Assembly: GCA_009829735.1 (NCBI GenBank)
Contig: CM020619.1
Span: 12,825,777 to 12,889,776 of the forward strand
Length of the DNA stretch: 64,000 bases
Direction of reading: 5' to 3'
Source of the DNA: Pyropia yezoensis
Taxonomy: Eukaryota > Rhodophyta > Bangiophyceae > Bangiales > Bangiaceae
Positions 19,273-29,070 of this stretch are shown piece by piece. The position numbers were made by a program, and so were the translations under genes. The notes beneath the pieces were generated by a model, which had not been told where the DNA came from, did no database searches, and worked only from the letters and a program-made list of their open reading frames with translations. How positions within the stretch are numbered: the stretch's first letter is position 1; every line of letters starts with the position of its first letter.

Positions 19273-21515
19273 GGCGACGGGATTGTCATGGATGGAAGCG
19301 GCTGCCGCGTTGCGGAGGAGCGCGGCAGCGTTGCGCCCGCCACCGAGCGGTGTTTGTCCCACTCGATTGGCGATGCGCCCGGAGCGGGGTTCCCGTGTGC
19401 GGAAGGGATGCACGGTCTTCCCATGAACTCGGGGACTGCCTGCGTTCCGCGGGGAGGTTGACCTGCTGGCTGGGGTGCGCGTGCGGATGGCTCCTCGAGG
19501 AGGCAGTCACAAGCACCGCCGGCAGCTGGGTAGACCCAGAGGTGCACAGGCTGTGTACGCCGTTCGTGGGCTTTCGGGGAGCGCGCCTCGATGGTGCTGT
19601 GTAGCGCGCTCTTTTTCCATGCTCTCCTGTATATTACCGACTGGGGCTGGCCCGGTATGCGCGCGCGTGAACGATAGAGAAGCGGGAGCGCACTTTTTTT
19701 TCATTGGCCCTGGACCAGCTCTCCTATTCAGCGTGGCTGGTTTATCCGCCTGCTTCTTCGACCATCTCATATTCGCCTGTTCGTGCAGTGGGGCTTTTGC
19801 TTTTTTGTCCGGGGCAAGTGCGTGCCCCTTGGCTGCTCGCATGGCGGTGCACATCTTGAACGACGCGTGGTTGGCTGACTGGAAGGGGAGGGGAGTCGTT
19901 TTGCAGTCATGATTTTACCGTCACCGGCGCTGTGATGGACTCGCTCCACTGCCCCCCCCCCCCGGCGGACTCGTGGAGGATGAGTGCGTCTCTTTCCCCT
20001 CCCAGCGCGCGCGCGCCCGCGTGCCCGCTCTGCCGGTTGCAGACGTTGGCGTGGCGATAGGCGCCGGCTCTTTGGCGGAGTCGGCGACACTGTACCGGTC
20101 GGCGCTGGCTGACATGGCCTCCGCGGAGTAGCCTCTACCTGTCACACGCCCGGATGAAGAGACCCTCACGTCGTGGACAGTCACCGAGTGTCGGAACCAC
20201 TTAGAGGGCCACGACTGACGGAGACCTCAGAGCGCCAGGACGTTTCGTTGATGAAGGCGGGGCTCCCACTTTTGAAATCCATGCGTCTTGGCCGCGTGCT
20301 TCGTTGTCTGCAGATGCAGCCGTTTAGGTGGAAGGGGAGGGTGCTGGCATGTACTGTATGGACCTTCCAGGTGGCTTCTGCTTTTCTATCAACAGTCGTA
20401 GCGCAAACGACATGGCACGGCCGCGGCGGGCGCCGCTATCACGTTGCCTAGGAGCCACCCTATCTGTATGATGCGCCAGGAGGTTGTATGAATACTCCTT
20501 GTCAAGGGCACGTCTATGGAATTCTTTCAGCCGGGAAATGAATGCAGAGAATAGGGGGCCGAAAGGGGCTTTCCAACCTGCCCATGCAGTCTTTGGTGGG
20601 GTCGGCGGAACAGGCCCGCACCGGGCCGAACGCAGCCGTAGATACTCGCTGTCGTCTTAGCTACTGCGCATGAGACAAGGAGCTGCAGATGGAAAGTGTA
20701 AACGAATGTCAAAGGAAAGGAGATACGCTCGCTGAGAACCTGATGTTCTGGTACTCTCAACCACTGTTCGAGGCAGTTGCACTCTGCCAACTGAGCTGGC
20801 GATAGACTCACAGAAGAGACTAGAAAGCTGCTTATGACACTGGTCATCGGGAGAACGTTACACCAGGACCAGCTAATGTTTCCCATGGGGCTAGTGCACT
20901 GGTGCTGGCGATTGGTGCGAATATCGCTAAGCGTGTCTGGCGCTCTCCGCATCCATGCATGCGTCGAGTGATCCTCGCACGTCGAGCAGTGCTTTGTGGG
21001 TGCACTTGAACGATGACTAAAGTTTAGACTCGCCTCCATGGAGTGGGAAATGGGTCGGTCGTCAGCACACCCAGAGCTTCTCCAGCCATACAGTCTACTA
21101 CGGCCGGGGCAGCACAGGCCCATAGGCACGCCTTGCGAAACGTCAAAATACTCACCACACCCAGACACTGCGAGAGGCCACAGTTGCCTACGGCGGACGC
21201 GGCCAGGCACGATACAAGGCGGGCCACGCCAACGGCGCCGCGAAGCAGTGCTCTCGAGCCGAGGCCGGCCCAAACGACCTCAAGCGCAAACCACAACGCG
21301 GTGCCTGAGGAGCAAACCACGACGCGGTGCCTGAGGAGCACACAGCCAGCATGGAACGACGACAGCAAGCTAAGGCACGAGTACGTACAGTGCAAGCTCT
21401 CCGCACACAATCAACAACCAAATGGGCAGGGACAGGGGGGAAATCTGTTCGGAGCAACACCAAAAGGGGAGGGGGGAAGAGGACCCCTGAGTCGCCAAAC
21501 AAGGGGACAAGAGAG
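19273..21515. other. Convergent interval eRF1 / prefoldin 5, no gene supported
   Basis: About 2.2 kb without a recognised gene. A 248-codon minus-strand frame at 20,527-21,273 is Cys/Ser/Arg-rich and matches nothing I know. A stretch near 20,750-20,820 resembles a tRNA D-arm on the minus strand but does not fold into a complete tRNA. A C run lies near 19,953-19,964. Confidence 0.4.
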
Positions 21516-22420
21516 TCAGGCAGAGGGCTGCGCGCCCGCCTGTGCTTGTGCCGCCTGAGCTGCTTCAAGCTTGTTCTGCAGCAAATGCGACACTGCCTCA
21601 AACAGCTGCCGCTTTTGGTTGAGCACCCCATATGCCTTGTCCAGCTGCTCCTTCATCATGGCCATGCGGCGGGAAAAGTAGCTGGCCGCGTCCGAGGGGT
21701 TCTTCTGCGCCAGGGGAAAGTGACAAAGCGATGGGAGGGCAAGTACAAAGGGCACACAGGGCCCAAAACAGAGCATCTGAGTTAGATATCCGCCGGGTTG
21801 CATAACAAGGCGAAACAACTCAACCCTTCAGAACGAACTTACGCCCAACGCCCTACGACAACCACATACAAAGCCAAATCACAGCGGGGTAGAACGCCCT
21901 GCAACAGGGCCATTGCACCAGGCGTCCATACATACAGAAATGAAATAGCCAGTGCCGACGTCGACCATCAGCTCAGACGGGTTCTGAATGACACCCGGCA
22001 CGTAGATGCTGGTGGTGAGCGGCACGAGCACGGTCTGCGGGCTGGACGACTCGCCCATGAAAGTGGCGCACTCGCGAGAGGCGGTCAGCTTCTGGTGCGC
22101 CACGTTCAGTTCACTGATTTTTGTCATCAGCATCTCAATCTCACGCTCAGTGGTCTGCCGCACATGGCCAAGCTGCTCCACCGTCAGCTGCGTCACCGGC
22201 ACCGAGCCGCCACCGGCAGCTGCCTGCACCAACAGAAACGTAGACATTGGAGAGATGAGAACACAGGAACAAAAAGGAAGACCACGAGAAGAAACACACG
22301 GCCAAGCAGCAGAAAAAAGACCGAAGACAGCAACGGTCAGACGAGCCCCACATCGGCCCCAAACAGCCCTAACCACAGCAAACGCAAGACATTGACAAAG
22401 AAGAAGAAACATACCGCCAT
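21516..22420 (-). CDS. PFDN5: Prefoldin subunit 5, three exons
   Basis: Exons on the minus strand: 22420-22415 (ATG GCG only), 22223-21936 and 21704-21516. They encode 160 residues, against 154 in human PFDN5. Prefoldin is a cytosolic hexamer that captures nascent actin and tubulin and passes them to CCT. This is an alpha-type subunit: a coiled-coil helix (VTQLTVEQLGHVRQTTERE...), the central beta hairpins with VPLTTSIYVPG and DVGTGYF, then a second coiled-coil helix (KNPSDAASYFSRR onward) and an Ala/Gln tail. Donors are GTATGT at 22414 and at 21935; acceptors end CAG at 22224 and 21705. All junctions are phase 0. The two-codon first exon is unusual but gives the only Met that fits the family start. 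Confidence 0.9.
21705..21935 (-). other. PFDN5 intron 2
   Basis: 231 bp, GTATGT...GCAG on the minus strand, phase 0. The frames on either side would otherwise read through into sequence unlike prefoldin. Confidence 0.85.
22224..22414 (-). other. PFDN5 intron 1
   Basis: 191 bp, GTATGT...GTGCAG on the minus strand, directly after the codons ATG GCG. Confidence 0.8.
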
Positions 22421-24150
22421 TGCGTCACACTCGCACGGCCTCGTTCGTTTCGACTACAAGCAAGAGGGTGTACTGGTGTGTCATGGAGGTGAACGCAAGT
22501 GGATAGCTGGCGCATTTAGTCGTGCTCAGACGACGACGACGAAGACAGACAAGTGTCCAGTGTATGGAATTGAGCCACGGAGCCGCGATGTGCTGTCGTC
22601 TCGTGCAAGTGTCTCAAACTTAAAAGTCGTTCACAAAGATACCCTGGCATTTTCTTCCAGCCCTGGCAACTCATGGAGGCTACTTTGTAACATACCCCGT
22701 CGCCCTCCCGCCCCCCTCGGCAGCGGCCGTGGCCACGCCGAGTGTTCCTCAGGAACGAATTCCGGCACGTGCCGCACACCCACGCCAGCACTCTGCCAGA
22801 AAATGCAGACCTCAGCTCAGAGCTCGAGAGGACACTGCAAGAACAAAGGATGCACTGGCCGCGGTCAGTCCCGTGTGCCTACAGCGGTGGCATGCGTAGA
22901 AAAACCACTCTCAACTGGTACCATCCTGATGATCAACGACCAGCGCTTCAAGGCGGACAGGCGGTGGCATGCAGTCATCTCCACTCGCCTCCGTACCCTC
23001 AAAAAATTGAACAGCATACCTCTGCGGGGAAGCGCGGCGGGCGTCATCTTCGGACCGTCCTTGCATTGTTAACCACGTGGCTCAGGCCTCGAGGTGTGGA
23101 TCACCTGAGAGGTGTGCTCAAGCTTGAAATCGACGCCGCGTGGGGGGGGGGGGGGGACAAGACAGCACAGGTAGCACGTGCTGGCGGAATGTTGACCAAT
23201 ACGTCACCTGCCGTCGTCGATTTTGTCGCTGTGAGGGTCAAAAAACACCATAAAATCGCTCTCGCTGTGAGCATCACAACGCATATTTTTTTTCTCGGTG
23301 TTGTTGCTCTGACCGAGACGCATGCACGAGAAGGTGCTGAATGTGAAAGCGGCAATGTCGACCAGTTGTACGCCAATGACATGGGAGTATTCCGGCGTAG
23401 CACCAATCATACGCGCAGGAGAAAGCATTGGACCCTTCTCATCGTTGGGTGACTGGGGGACCTTCTCAGCCCCTGAAAAAGGATAATTCCGGGCATAAAA
23501 CAGACACGGAAGGCAAAAAGCACACGCTTGCAGGCCACAGTTTTTTGTACACGAGGTGAAGACTATGTTATTCGCCGTCTGTGAGAAGCTGATGGTTGTA
23601 GAATAGATAGTGCGTGTGTTGCACTACGTGGAAGAAAGCAAGGAGAACGCTGTGAGGACCCACCCAAAACCGGGGAGCCCTCAACGTACTCGTGGGGGTG
23701 TCAGCGGGCCCTGCGAGCCAATGCGGCGGCGGGGCACGGGGAAGAGGACGGTGGTCTCGACGGGGGTGGGTCTGGGGAAGAAGATGGGCGCGACGTCGGT
23801 GGGGATCGAGGGTACAAAAGGTAAACAGTGTCTTTGGTCTGTGTCTGTGGTTGCCCCTCTCGTCTCCCCCGGTGGCGCCGACACCCACGCACTATATACT
23901 CGCGTCGGGGCACCCGAGGTGCCCCAAAGCATGCGTTTCCCCATCGCACCGCCGGTAGGCACAGAACGGTCCAAAAACAAAGCATGTCTCTCAGAACAAA
24001 GCATGGGCGGGCGTGCGCACTAAAGGAGTGCAGCCCCAGTTTGCCCGAAACGAAGGGGGTCCCGTGGATGGCGCCCAGCGCGCGCCACCAGCCGGCTCCA
24101 CACGCCGATCGGCCAGAAGGTCCGACTGGCTGTAAGGGCCAGCAAGGCCA
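22421..24150. other. Region with no supported gene
   Basis: Upstream of prefoldin 5. A 236-codon plus-strand frame at 22,742-23,452 and shorter minus-strand frames overlap each other and show no family features. A run of 15 G lies at about 23,142-23,156. This is the transition from the gene block into repeats. Confidence 0.4.
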
Positions 24151-24233
24151 AATTCATTCAATCCCTTGACCGGCCAGCCAGTCACCAACCAGCTGGCCGA
24201 ATTCAATCAATCCAAAAGCCGGCGAGCCAGTCA
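24151..24233 (+). repeat. Two direct copies of a 34-bp sequence
   Basis: Copy 1 (24,151-24,184) and copy 2 (24,200-24,233) share AATTCA-x-TCAATCC, a 6-base spacer and CCGGC-x-AGCCAGTCA, 49 bp apart. They lie just downstream of element A and could be part of its LTR or of an unrelated repeat. Confidence 0.6.
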
Positions 24234-24553
24234 TATCGCACTCAGCCGCCAGCGAGGATGTGCGGTGTCCTCAGTGTCGGTGAATCATGTGACTTGTCCT
24301 TGATGCCAGCTTTCAAGCAGCGCAGAGAATAAAATTCAGGCAGCACAGACGGGGATGTCCGCCCGTGGTTGGTCGACGATGTCACTCGCTCCTCGTCGTC
24401 GAGTTTTGACGTCCATGACAGGGTTCCGACAGTGCGTTGACGGCGGCTTTCGTGCGGTCGGCCGACGTCCGCAAAAGGTCAGGGATACAGCGTGGTGTCG
24501 CCCAGGGTAGTGGGGAATTGATGTGTGTTGGGGGGAGTTATCGGGGCCGGACA

Positions 24554-26662
24554 TGTAAGGAGAGGTCCCAGTCCATATCCCCTGGGTTCCGGGTGGCGAT
24601 TTAAGGGGCAAATCCTTACACCTCCCCCCCTTAGGACGCGCGTCGAAGAAACGCGTCTAAAGCTTCAGGGGCGCTCACAAGGTCTTGCTTTGCCAGCCAA
24701 GAGTTCTCGCTGATGTCGCAGCCTTTCCATTTGACGAGGTACTGCAGTCGTCCACGGCGCTTTCGTGACCGTACAATGGAGTCCACTTCATACTCGACCG
24801 AGCCATCCGGAAATGCAACCGGGGGTGGAACGGGAGGAATTCGACCATACGGATCAGCGCGGTACGGCTTCAGGAGGCTGGCATGGAAGGCGTTGTGAAC
24901 TTTGCGATCGAGGACAGCTTGAGGAAGATCGAGACGAAACGTGACGTCATTGATGCTCTCCGTGACTTGGTAGGGTCCGGAGTATTTGGGCATCAGCTTA
25001 CGAGCGCCTTGAAAAGCGTCGGGCAAGAGGTTCTTGGTGCTGAGGAGTACGTGGTCGCCCACAGTGATTGTGCATGGTCGGCGATGACGGTTTGCGTACG
25101 CCGAGCGCGTCTCATTGGCGCTCTTGATGGCGGCGATAGCCGTCTTTTGAGCATCGTGGAGGCTGGATAGCCAATCCGACACAGCAGGAAGATTTGAGTC
25201 CCTGCTGTCGAGGATGTCCATAGGCACGGTCCTTGGTTCAAACCCGTAGTTCAAGAAAAATGGAGAGTACGTGGTTACGGCATTAGGTGACCGGTTGTAC
25301 GCAACTTCCGCGGCAACGAGGAAAAGGTCCCAGTCGCCTTGATGATGGTTGACGAAGTTTCTGAGGATTTCTTCAATTTTCTTGTTCATAATCTCAGTTT
25401 GGCCGTCCGTCTGCGGGTGGTAGGCCGATGAGGCTTTGATCTTGACCTTGAGAATCTTTGTCAGTGACCGCCAGAAGTTGGAGAAAAAGATGGGGTCGCG
25501 GTCACAGACGACTTCTTGATGTAGGCCGTGGTTGCGATAGACGTGATCGTGGTAAAGCTGAGCTGTGACCGGCGCTGTACATTCCGGCTTCATTGGTGCC
25601 AGGCGAATCATCTTGGTGAGTCGGTCAACAACGACATAAATGCCGTTGTGGCCTCGTGGTGTCAGTGGCAGTGGGGTGATAAAGTCCATGGAGACACTTG
25701 CCCATCTTTGGCTTGGGGGTTCGAGTGGTTTGAGATGACCCAGAGGTGAATGAGTGCTAGCCTTGTTCCGCTGGCACGAATCACATGATTGTACGTATCT
25801 TTGGATGTCCTGCCGCATAGACTTCCAGTAGTAATTGGAAGCAACGGCCTTGGTGGTTTTCTTCACTCCCATGTGCCCTTGGCACGGGACGTCGTGGTAG
25901 TCGTGGAGGAGTCTTTGGCGTAGAGTACCAGCGGGGATGCACGTACGGTCACCTCGTTTCAACAACCTCATATGAAGCCGGTAGGGAGATACCGGGTCCT
26001 TGGCTAGGTCGGCAAACTCGGGGTCCGCTTTGTACTTTTGTTCTAGGGTGGCAAGGTCTTGATCACTTTGGTTGATGGTCATGAGGTTGTTGATTTCAGT
26101 TTTCTTGAGGGTTTCGTCAATGCTCTTGGTCAGCACTCGACGAAGGAGATCTTGGTTGGGTTCGTGCTTGTCAGGGGCATCTTGGGGTTGCCTGGAAAGG
26201 GCATCAGCTACGGCGTTGGAGATGCCTTTGATCGGGACAATCTTGAACTGGAATTGATCCAGAAGTTCAAGCCACTTGACTTGGCGGTCGTTCAGCCTTT
26301 CTTGGGTTCGCAGGTATCTCAGGGACTCGTGGTCGGTATGGACCTCAAAGGGTCTTCCGTGGAGGTAGCAGCGCCAGTGCCGGATGGCTTGGACCACTGC
26401 GAGCAGCTCACGTTCGCGGATGCTGTAGCGTTGCTCGTGGATATTCAAGGTCAGGGAGAAGAATGCCACTGGACGCCGTCCCTATCCGTCGTCTTGTTCG
26501 AGGACTGCGCCAATAGCATACCCGCTGGCATCAGTAGACACGTAGATGGGATATCGTTTGTCGAACGGCCTTAGTACCGGTGCACTTGTCAGAGTCTGCA
26601 GCTGCTCGAAGGCTTTATGGGCGTCCGGCGTCCACTCAAAGTCGACCTTCCCCGTCAACCTT
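24554..26662 (-). mobile_element. Element A: 5'-truncated Ty3/gypsy chromovirus
   Basis: Minus-strand element containing the end of RNase H, integrase and a chromodomain, with no gag, protease or reverse transcriptase. The pol stop at 24631-24633 is followed directly by a polypurine tract (GGGGGGGAGG, plus 24,621-24,630). The likely first bases of the 3' LTR come next (TGTAAGG, reading leftwards from 24,620). CCTTACA, the complement of that end, occurs 67 bp further on (24,554-24,560), but this is too short to call confidently as the whole LTR. The element breaks off near 26,662, upstream of the RNase H domain, so no 5' LTR exists. Confidence 0.7.
24631..26662 (-). pseudogene. Element A pol remnant: RNase H, integrase, chromodomain
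   Basis: A 612-codon frame (26,469-24,631) carries the second half of RNase H (YSIRERELLAVV, HTDHESLRYL, ADALSRQ), the HHCC zinc finger (HVx...H...C-x2-C type, near 25,770-25,900), the integrase core with D, D and E in SMDFITPL, VCDRDPIF and DGQTEIMNKK, and a C-terminal chromodomain (YEVDSI...YLVKWKG...NSWL). The first part of RNase H (FEWTPDAHKAF, YVSTDASGYAIGAVL) is in another phase at 26,482-26,662, so a frameshift lies near 26,475. Sequence beyond 26,662 is no longer retroelement-like. In the chromodomain the usual WKGY reads WKGC. Confidence 0.85.
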
Positions 26663-27796
26663 GTATTGTGCATCCCCCAAAAAGTAGACGTGTCGTAGTC
26701 GTGAACGTGCAATTCGTGTGCACCACATGCCTGGCACGTGCGTGGAAGCTGTAAGTTGCCAAGCAATTCGTGAGCACTCGTGCACAATGGGTGACTCTCA
26801 TTCGCTGCGCAATATTGATCGCGAAGTGGCTTCACGTCCCAACCCCGTGTCCTGCAAAAGCAGCGGAACATTGCCAAAGAGATGGAAGACTGGTGACCAG
26901 ATCAGGCGGCAGCACACCACCCAGGGAGTGGGGTGCTCTATTCGTGTCTGGCCCGGAACGAAAAAAACATGAAGACCAAGGACAGGCGCGACCCCAGCTC
27001 GCTGTGTGTGGCTCAGAGCCTTTCTCCGTTCCAGCGGACAGAAAATTGCTTGGCAGGGAGGCCGATCATGCACCTGTTCCTGCCGCAGTCGTGCACCCGA
27101 GAAAGACCACGTGCCTGCCCGGCCGCCGGGATTCAGTGATGCCTGTGACGCCAGCAGGAGCAGAGATATGTGCTGACTGACCGGCAGAATATCAGCCTCG
27201 GCTGAGATCGCGCCGTCCACTGCTGTTGTGACTCCAGGCCCTCCAGGGCCGCCTGGATTGTGCTTTTGATGCAGGTCCTGACGTGGACCTTGCGTGACGC
27301 CTCAGTCCTTGACTGGTACCAAAAAAAAAAAAAAAAAACCTATACATATATATATCTATCATCTGGCCGATGTACGCATGTACATGGTTTTGAAACGAAC
27401 TAAGCGCGAAGAAAATGCAGCCAGACGCAAAGCATTCCTCGTCGCACCAGTCTCCCCGGTGCTGATTGGCTACTTGTGCCCGAAGTGCGTGTGAGCATCC
27501 AAAACATCTTCTGCGCTGGGCTCGCGCGACCCGCTTCTACCGCGTCTCTGGGCGCGCTTGGGCAGGCTGCGAAGTGAGCGGCTGCAAGTGCTTTTTTTGG
27601 CCTGGCGAGATTCCACTCTGTCCGTGAGGAGGCTTCATTTCGTGGATATCGCGCGGCTGGTTCGTCCTTCCACGGAGCCCTTCGTGACCACCCAGGAAGA
27701 TCGCTTCCTGCTGGTTGGACGTCGGATCCCGTGTGACGCAGCACAGCCTCTGCCGAAAAGTGCGCTGGGGCGAGCGCGCCATTATGCGACGGTTAT
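26663..27796. other. No supported gene; AT-rich patches
   Basis: Between element A and the transposase gene. It contains an A18 run at about 27,321-27,338, followed by an (AT)n-like stretch. No gene is visible. Confidence 0.4.
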
Positions 27797-27816
27797 CAAA
27801 ATATATTAATATTTTG
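27797..27816. promoter_or_regulatory. AT-rich perfect hairpin upstream of the transposase
   Basis: CAAAATAT (27,797-27,804), loop ATTA, ATATTTTG (27,809-27,816). It sits in a roughly 60-bp AT-rich island that stands out against GC-rich surroundings, 166 bp before the transposase ATG. It may belong to the transposon end or promoter; no matching copy was found downstream of the gene. Confidence 0.4.
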
Positions 27817-27981
27817 TCGCTCTATATTTTCGCAAATAGGGAATTTGAAAATGTATCCGTAGTACGTCCAGTTCGGTCGCCGGCGGTCGTGGCCGGTTCC
27901 AGGCTAAGTCGCCAGACGAAGTCGACTTGTGGACATTGGGTGTCGGCGCTGACGCGTTCAGCCTCCCTCCTCTACGCGACC

Positions 27982-29070
27982 ATGTACCCTATTGCTATCC
28001 GATGGCAGGTCATCGAGAACCGGCACCAAGAAAAGTCATGGGCGTCCATTTTGGAGCACGTCGGGTGCAGTCTTGCAGCTGCGAAGCAGTGGTGGGCCAA
28101 TTTCGAGCGCCACGGCTCCCCGTGGAACGATGATGTTATCAACAACAGGCATGCGGACGCCACGGTCTTCAATCCAGAGTTTTTGGCGGCGCTGAACACC
28201 CTGGTGCGCACCCACCCAGAAATGTTTCTTTGGGAAATGGAGGCAATATTCGGGAAGCTGGCGGGCCTGCCTGGCTGGGAGCAGAGCTGGCCAGTGTCGA
28301 CAAGCACTCTGTCTCGAATGCTGAACAAAATCGGATTTTCGGTGAAGCAGGTCGAGCGACTGGCGCTGGAGAGGTCGCAGGAGTTGAGGGTGGCTTTTTC
28401 TCGGCTGTACCGTCAAGTCCCAGATCGCTGCATCGTCGTCCTCGACGAAACGCACGTGGCTGGTCAGGCCATGGATCGCCGGCGCGGCTGGGCGCCCGTT
28501 GGTCGACCACTGGAAGCGCTCGCGCCGGACCCTAGGGCCCGCGCGCGCTTCTCTTCCGCGGTGGCCATATCGTATACTCGTGGTATTTTGGAGCTCTTCG
28601 TTAGCGAGGTACCCCCTGCATTGAATGGTGATGATTTTGTTTTGTTTTGCACCAGCCTTGTGCGGAGAATGAATGCGTATCACCCTGGCTTGCCTTGGTC
28701 AGAGCAGCCCAGTGACTGCGTGGTGGCATACGATAACGCCTCTGTTCACACTGCGTTTGCGGATGACATTTTTGCGGAGAACGGGGTCGCTCGTATCCGT
28801 CTCTCCCCTTACTCACCCGACTTCTCTGCCATTGAGCCTGTTTTTAATGACTACAAGCATGGAGTGCGCAGCTTGGTGTATTGGCATCCGCTGTTGCCGG
28901 ATCGTATTGCTCATGTTCTCGCATTTTCATCTATTTCTTTGTCATCCATACAAGGCCATTATCGCGAGGCGCGACGGCAGGTCCTGCGCAATCTCCCCGA
29001 GATGACTGGGGGAGGGATGCCATTGGAGGGCGTGTTTCCTGCCCTTCCCGGTCAGCTGGGGCCGCCTTGA
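27982..29070 (+). CDS. IS630/Tc1-mariner-type DDE transposase
   Basis: 362 residues from the ATG at 27982, which begins just before a helix-turn-helix (SWASILEHVGCSLAAAKQWW, near residues 16-35). The catalytic domain has the three acidic positions of the DDE_3 family: VVLDETHV, VAYDNASVHT and SPYSPDFSAIEPVFNDYK. The reaction is cut-and-paste excision and insertion, usually at TA. The frame is intact with no internal stop, and its length is typical. Terminal inverted repeats and a TA duplication could not be found by eye within about 300 bp, so the element may be a decayed copy with an intact gene, or the gene may have been retained by the host. The frame is open 89 codons upstream, but that part has no domain. 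Confidence 0.85.
   Translation: MYPIAIRWQVIENRHQEKSWASILEHVGCSLAAAKQWWANFERHGSPWNDDVINNRHADATVFNPEFLAALNTLVRTHPEMFLWEMEAIFGKLAGLPGWEQSWPVSTSTLSRMLNKIGFSVKQVERLALERSQELRVAFSRLYRQVPDRCIVVLDETHVAGQAMDRRRGWAPVGRPLEALAPDPRARARFSSAVAISYTRGILELFVSEVPPALNGDDFVLFCTSLVRRMNAYHPGLPWSEQPSDCVVAYDNASVHTAFADDIFAENGVARIRLSPYSPDFSAIEPVFNDYKHGVRSLVYWHPLLPDRIAHVLAFSSISLSSIQGHYREARRQVLRNLPEMTGGGMPLEGVFPALPGQLGPP

Noticed and set aside
20740-20830. tRNA-like D-arm (GCTCAGTTGGCAGAGTGC) on the minus strand
   Set aside because: The putative anticodon stem has a mismatch, position 33 is not U and no T-arm of the form GGTTCGA follows at the right distance. It could be a degenerate tRNA-derived repeat, but it is not a tRNA gene.
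20527-21273. 248-codon minus-strand ORF between eRF1 and prefoldin 5
   Set aside because: Cys/Ser/Arg-rich, no recognisable motif, and overlapped by several other frames.
22742-23452. 236-codon plus-strand ORF upstream of prefoldin 5
   Set aside because: It contains a G-run-encoded Gly stretch, lacks domain features and competes with minus-strand frames of equal quality.
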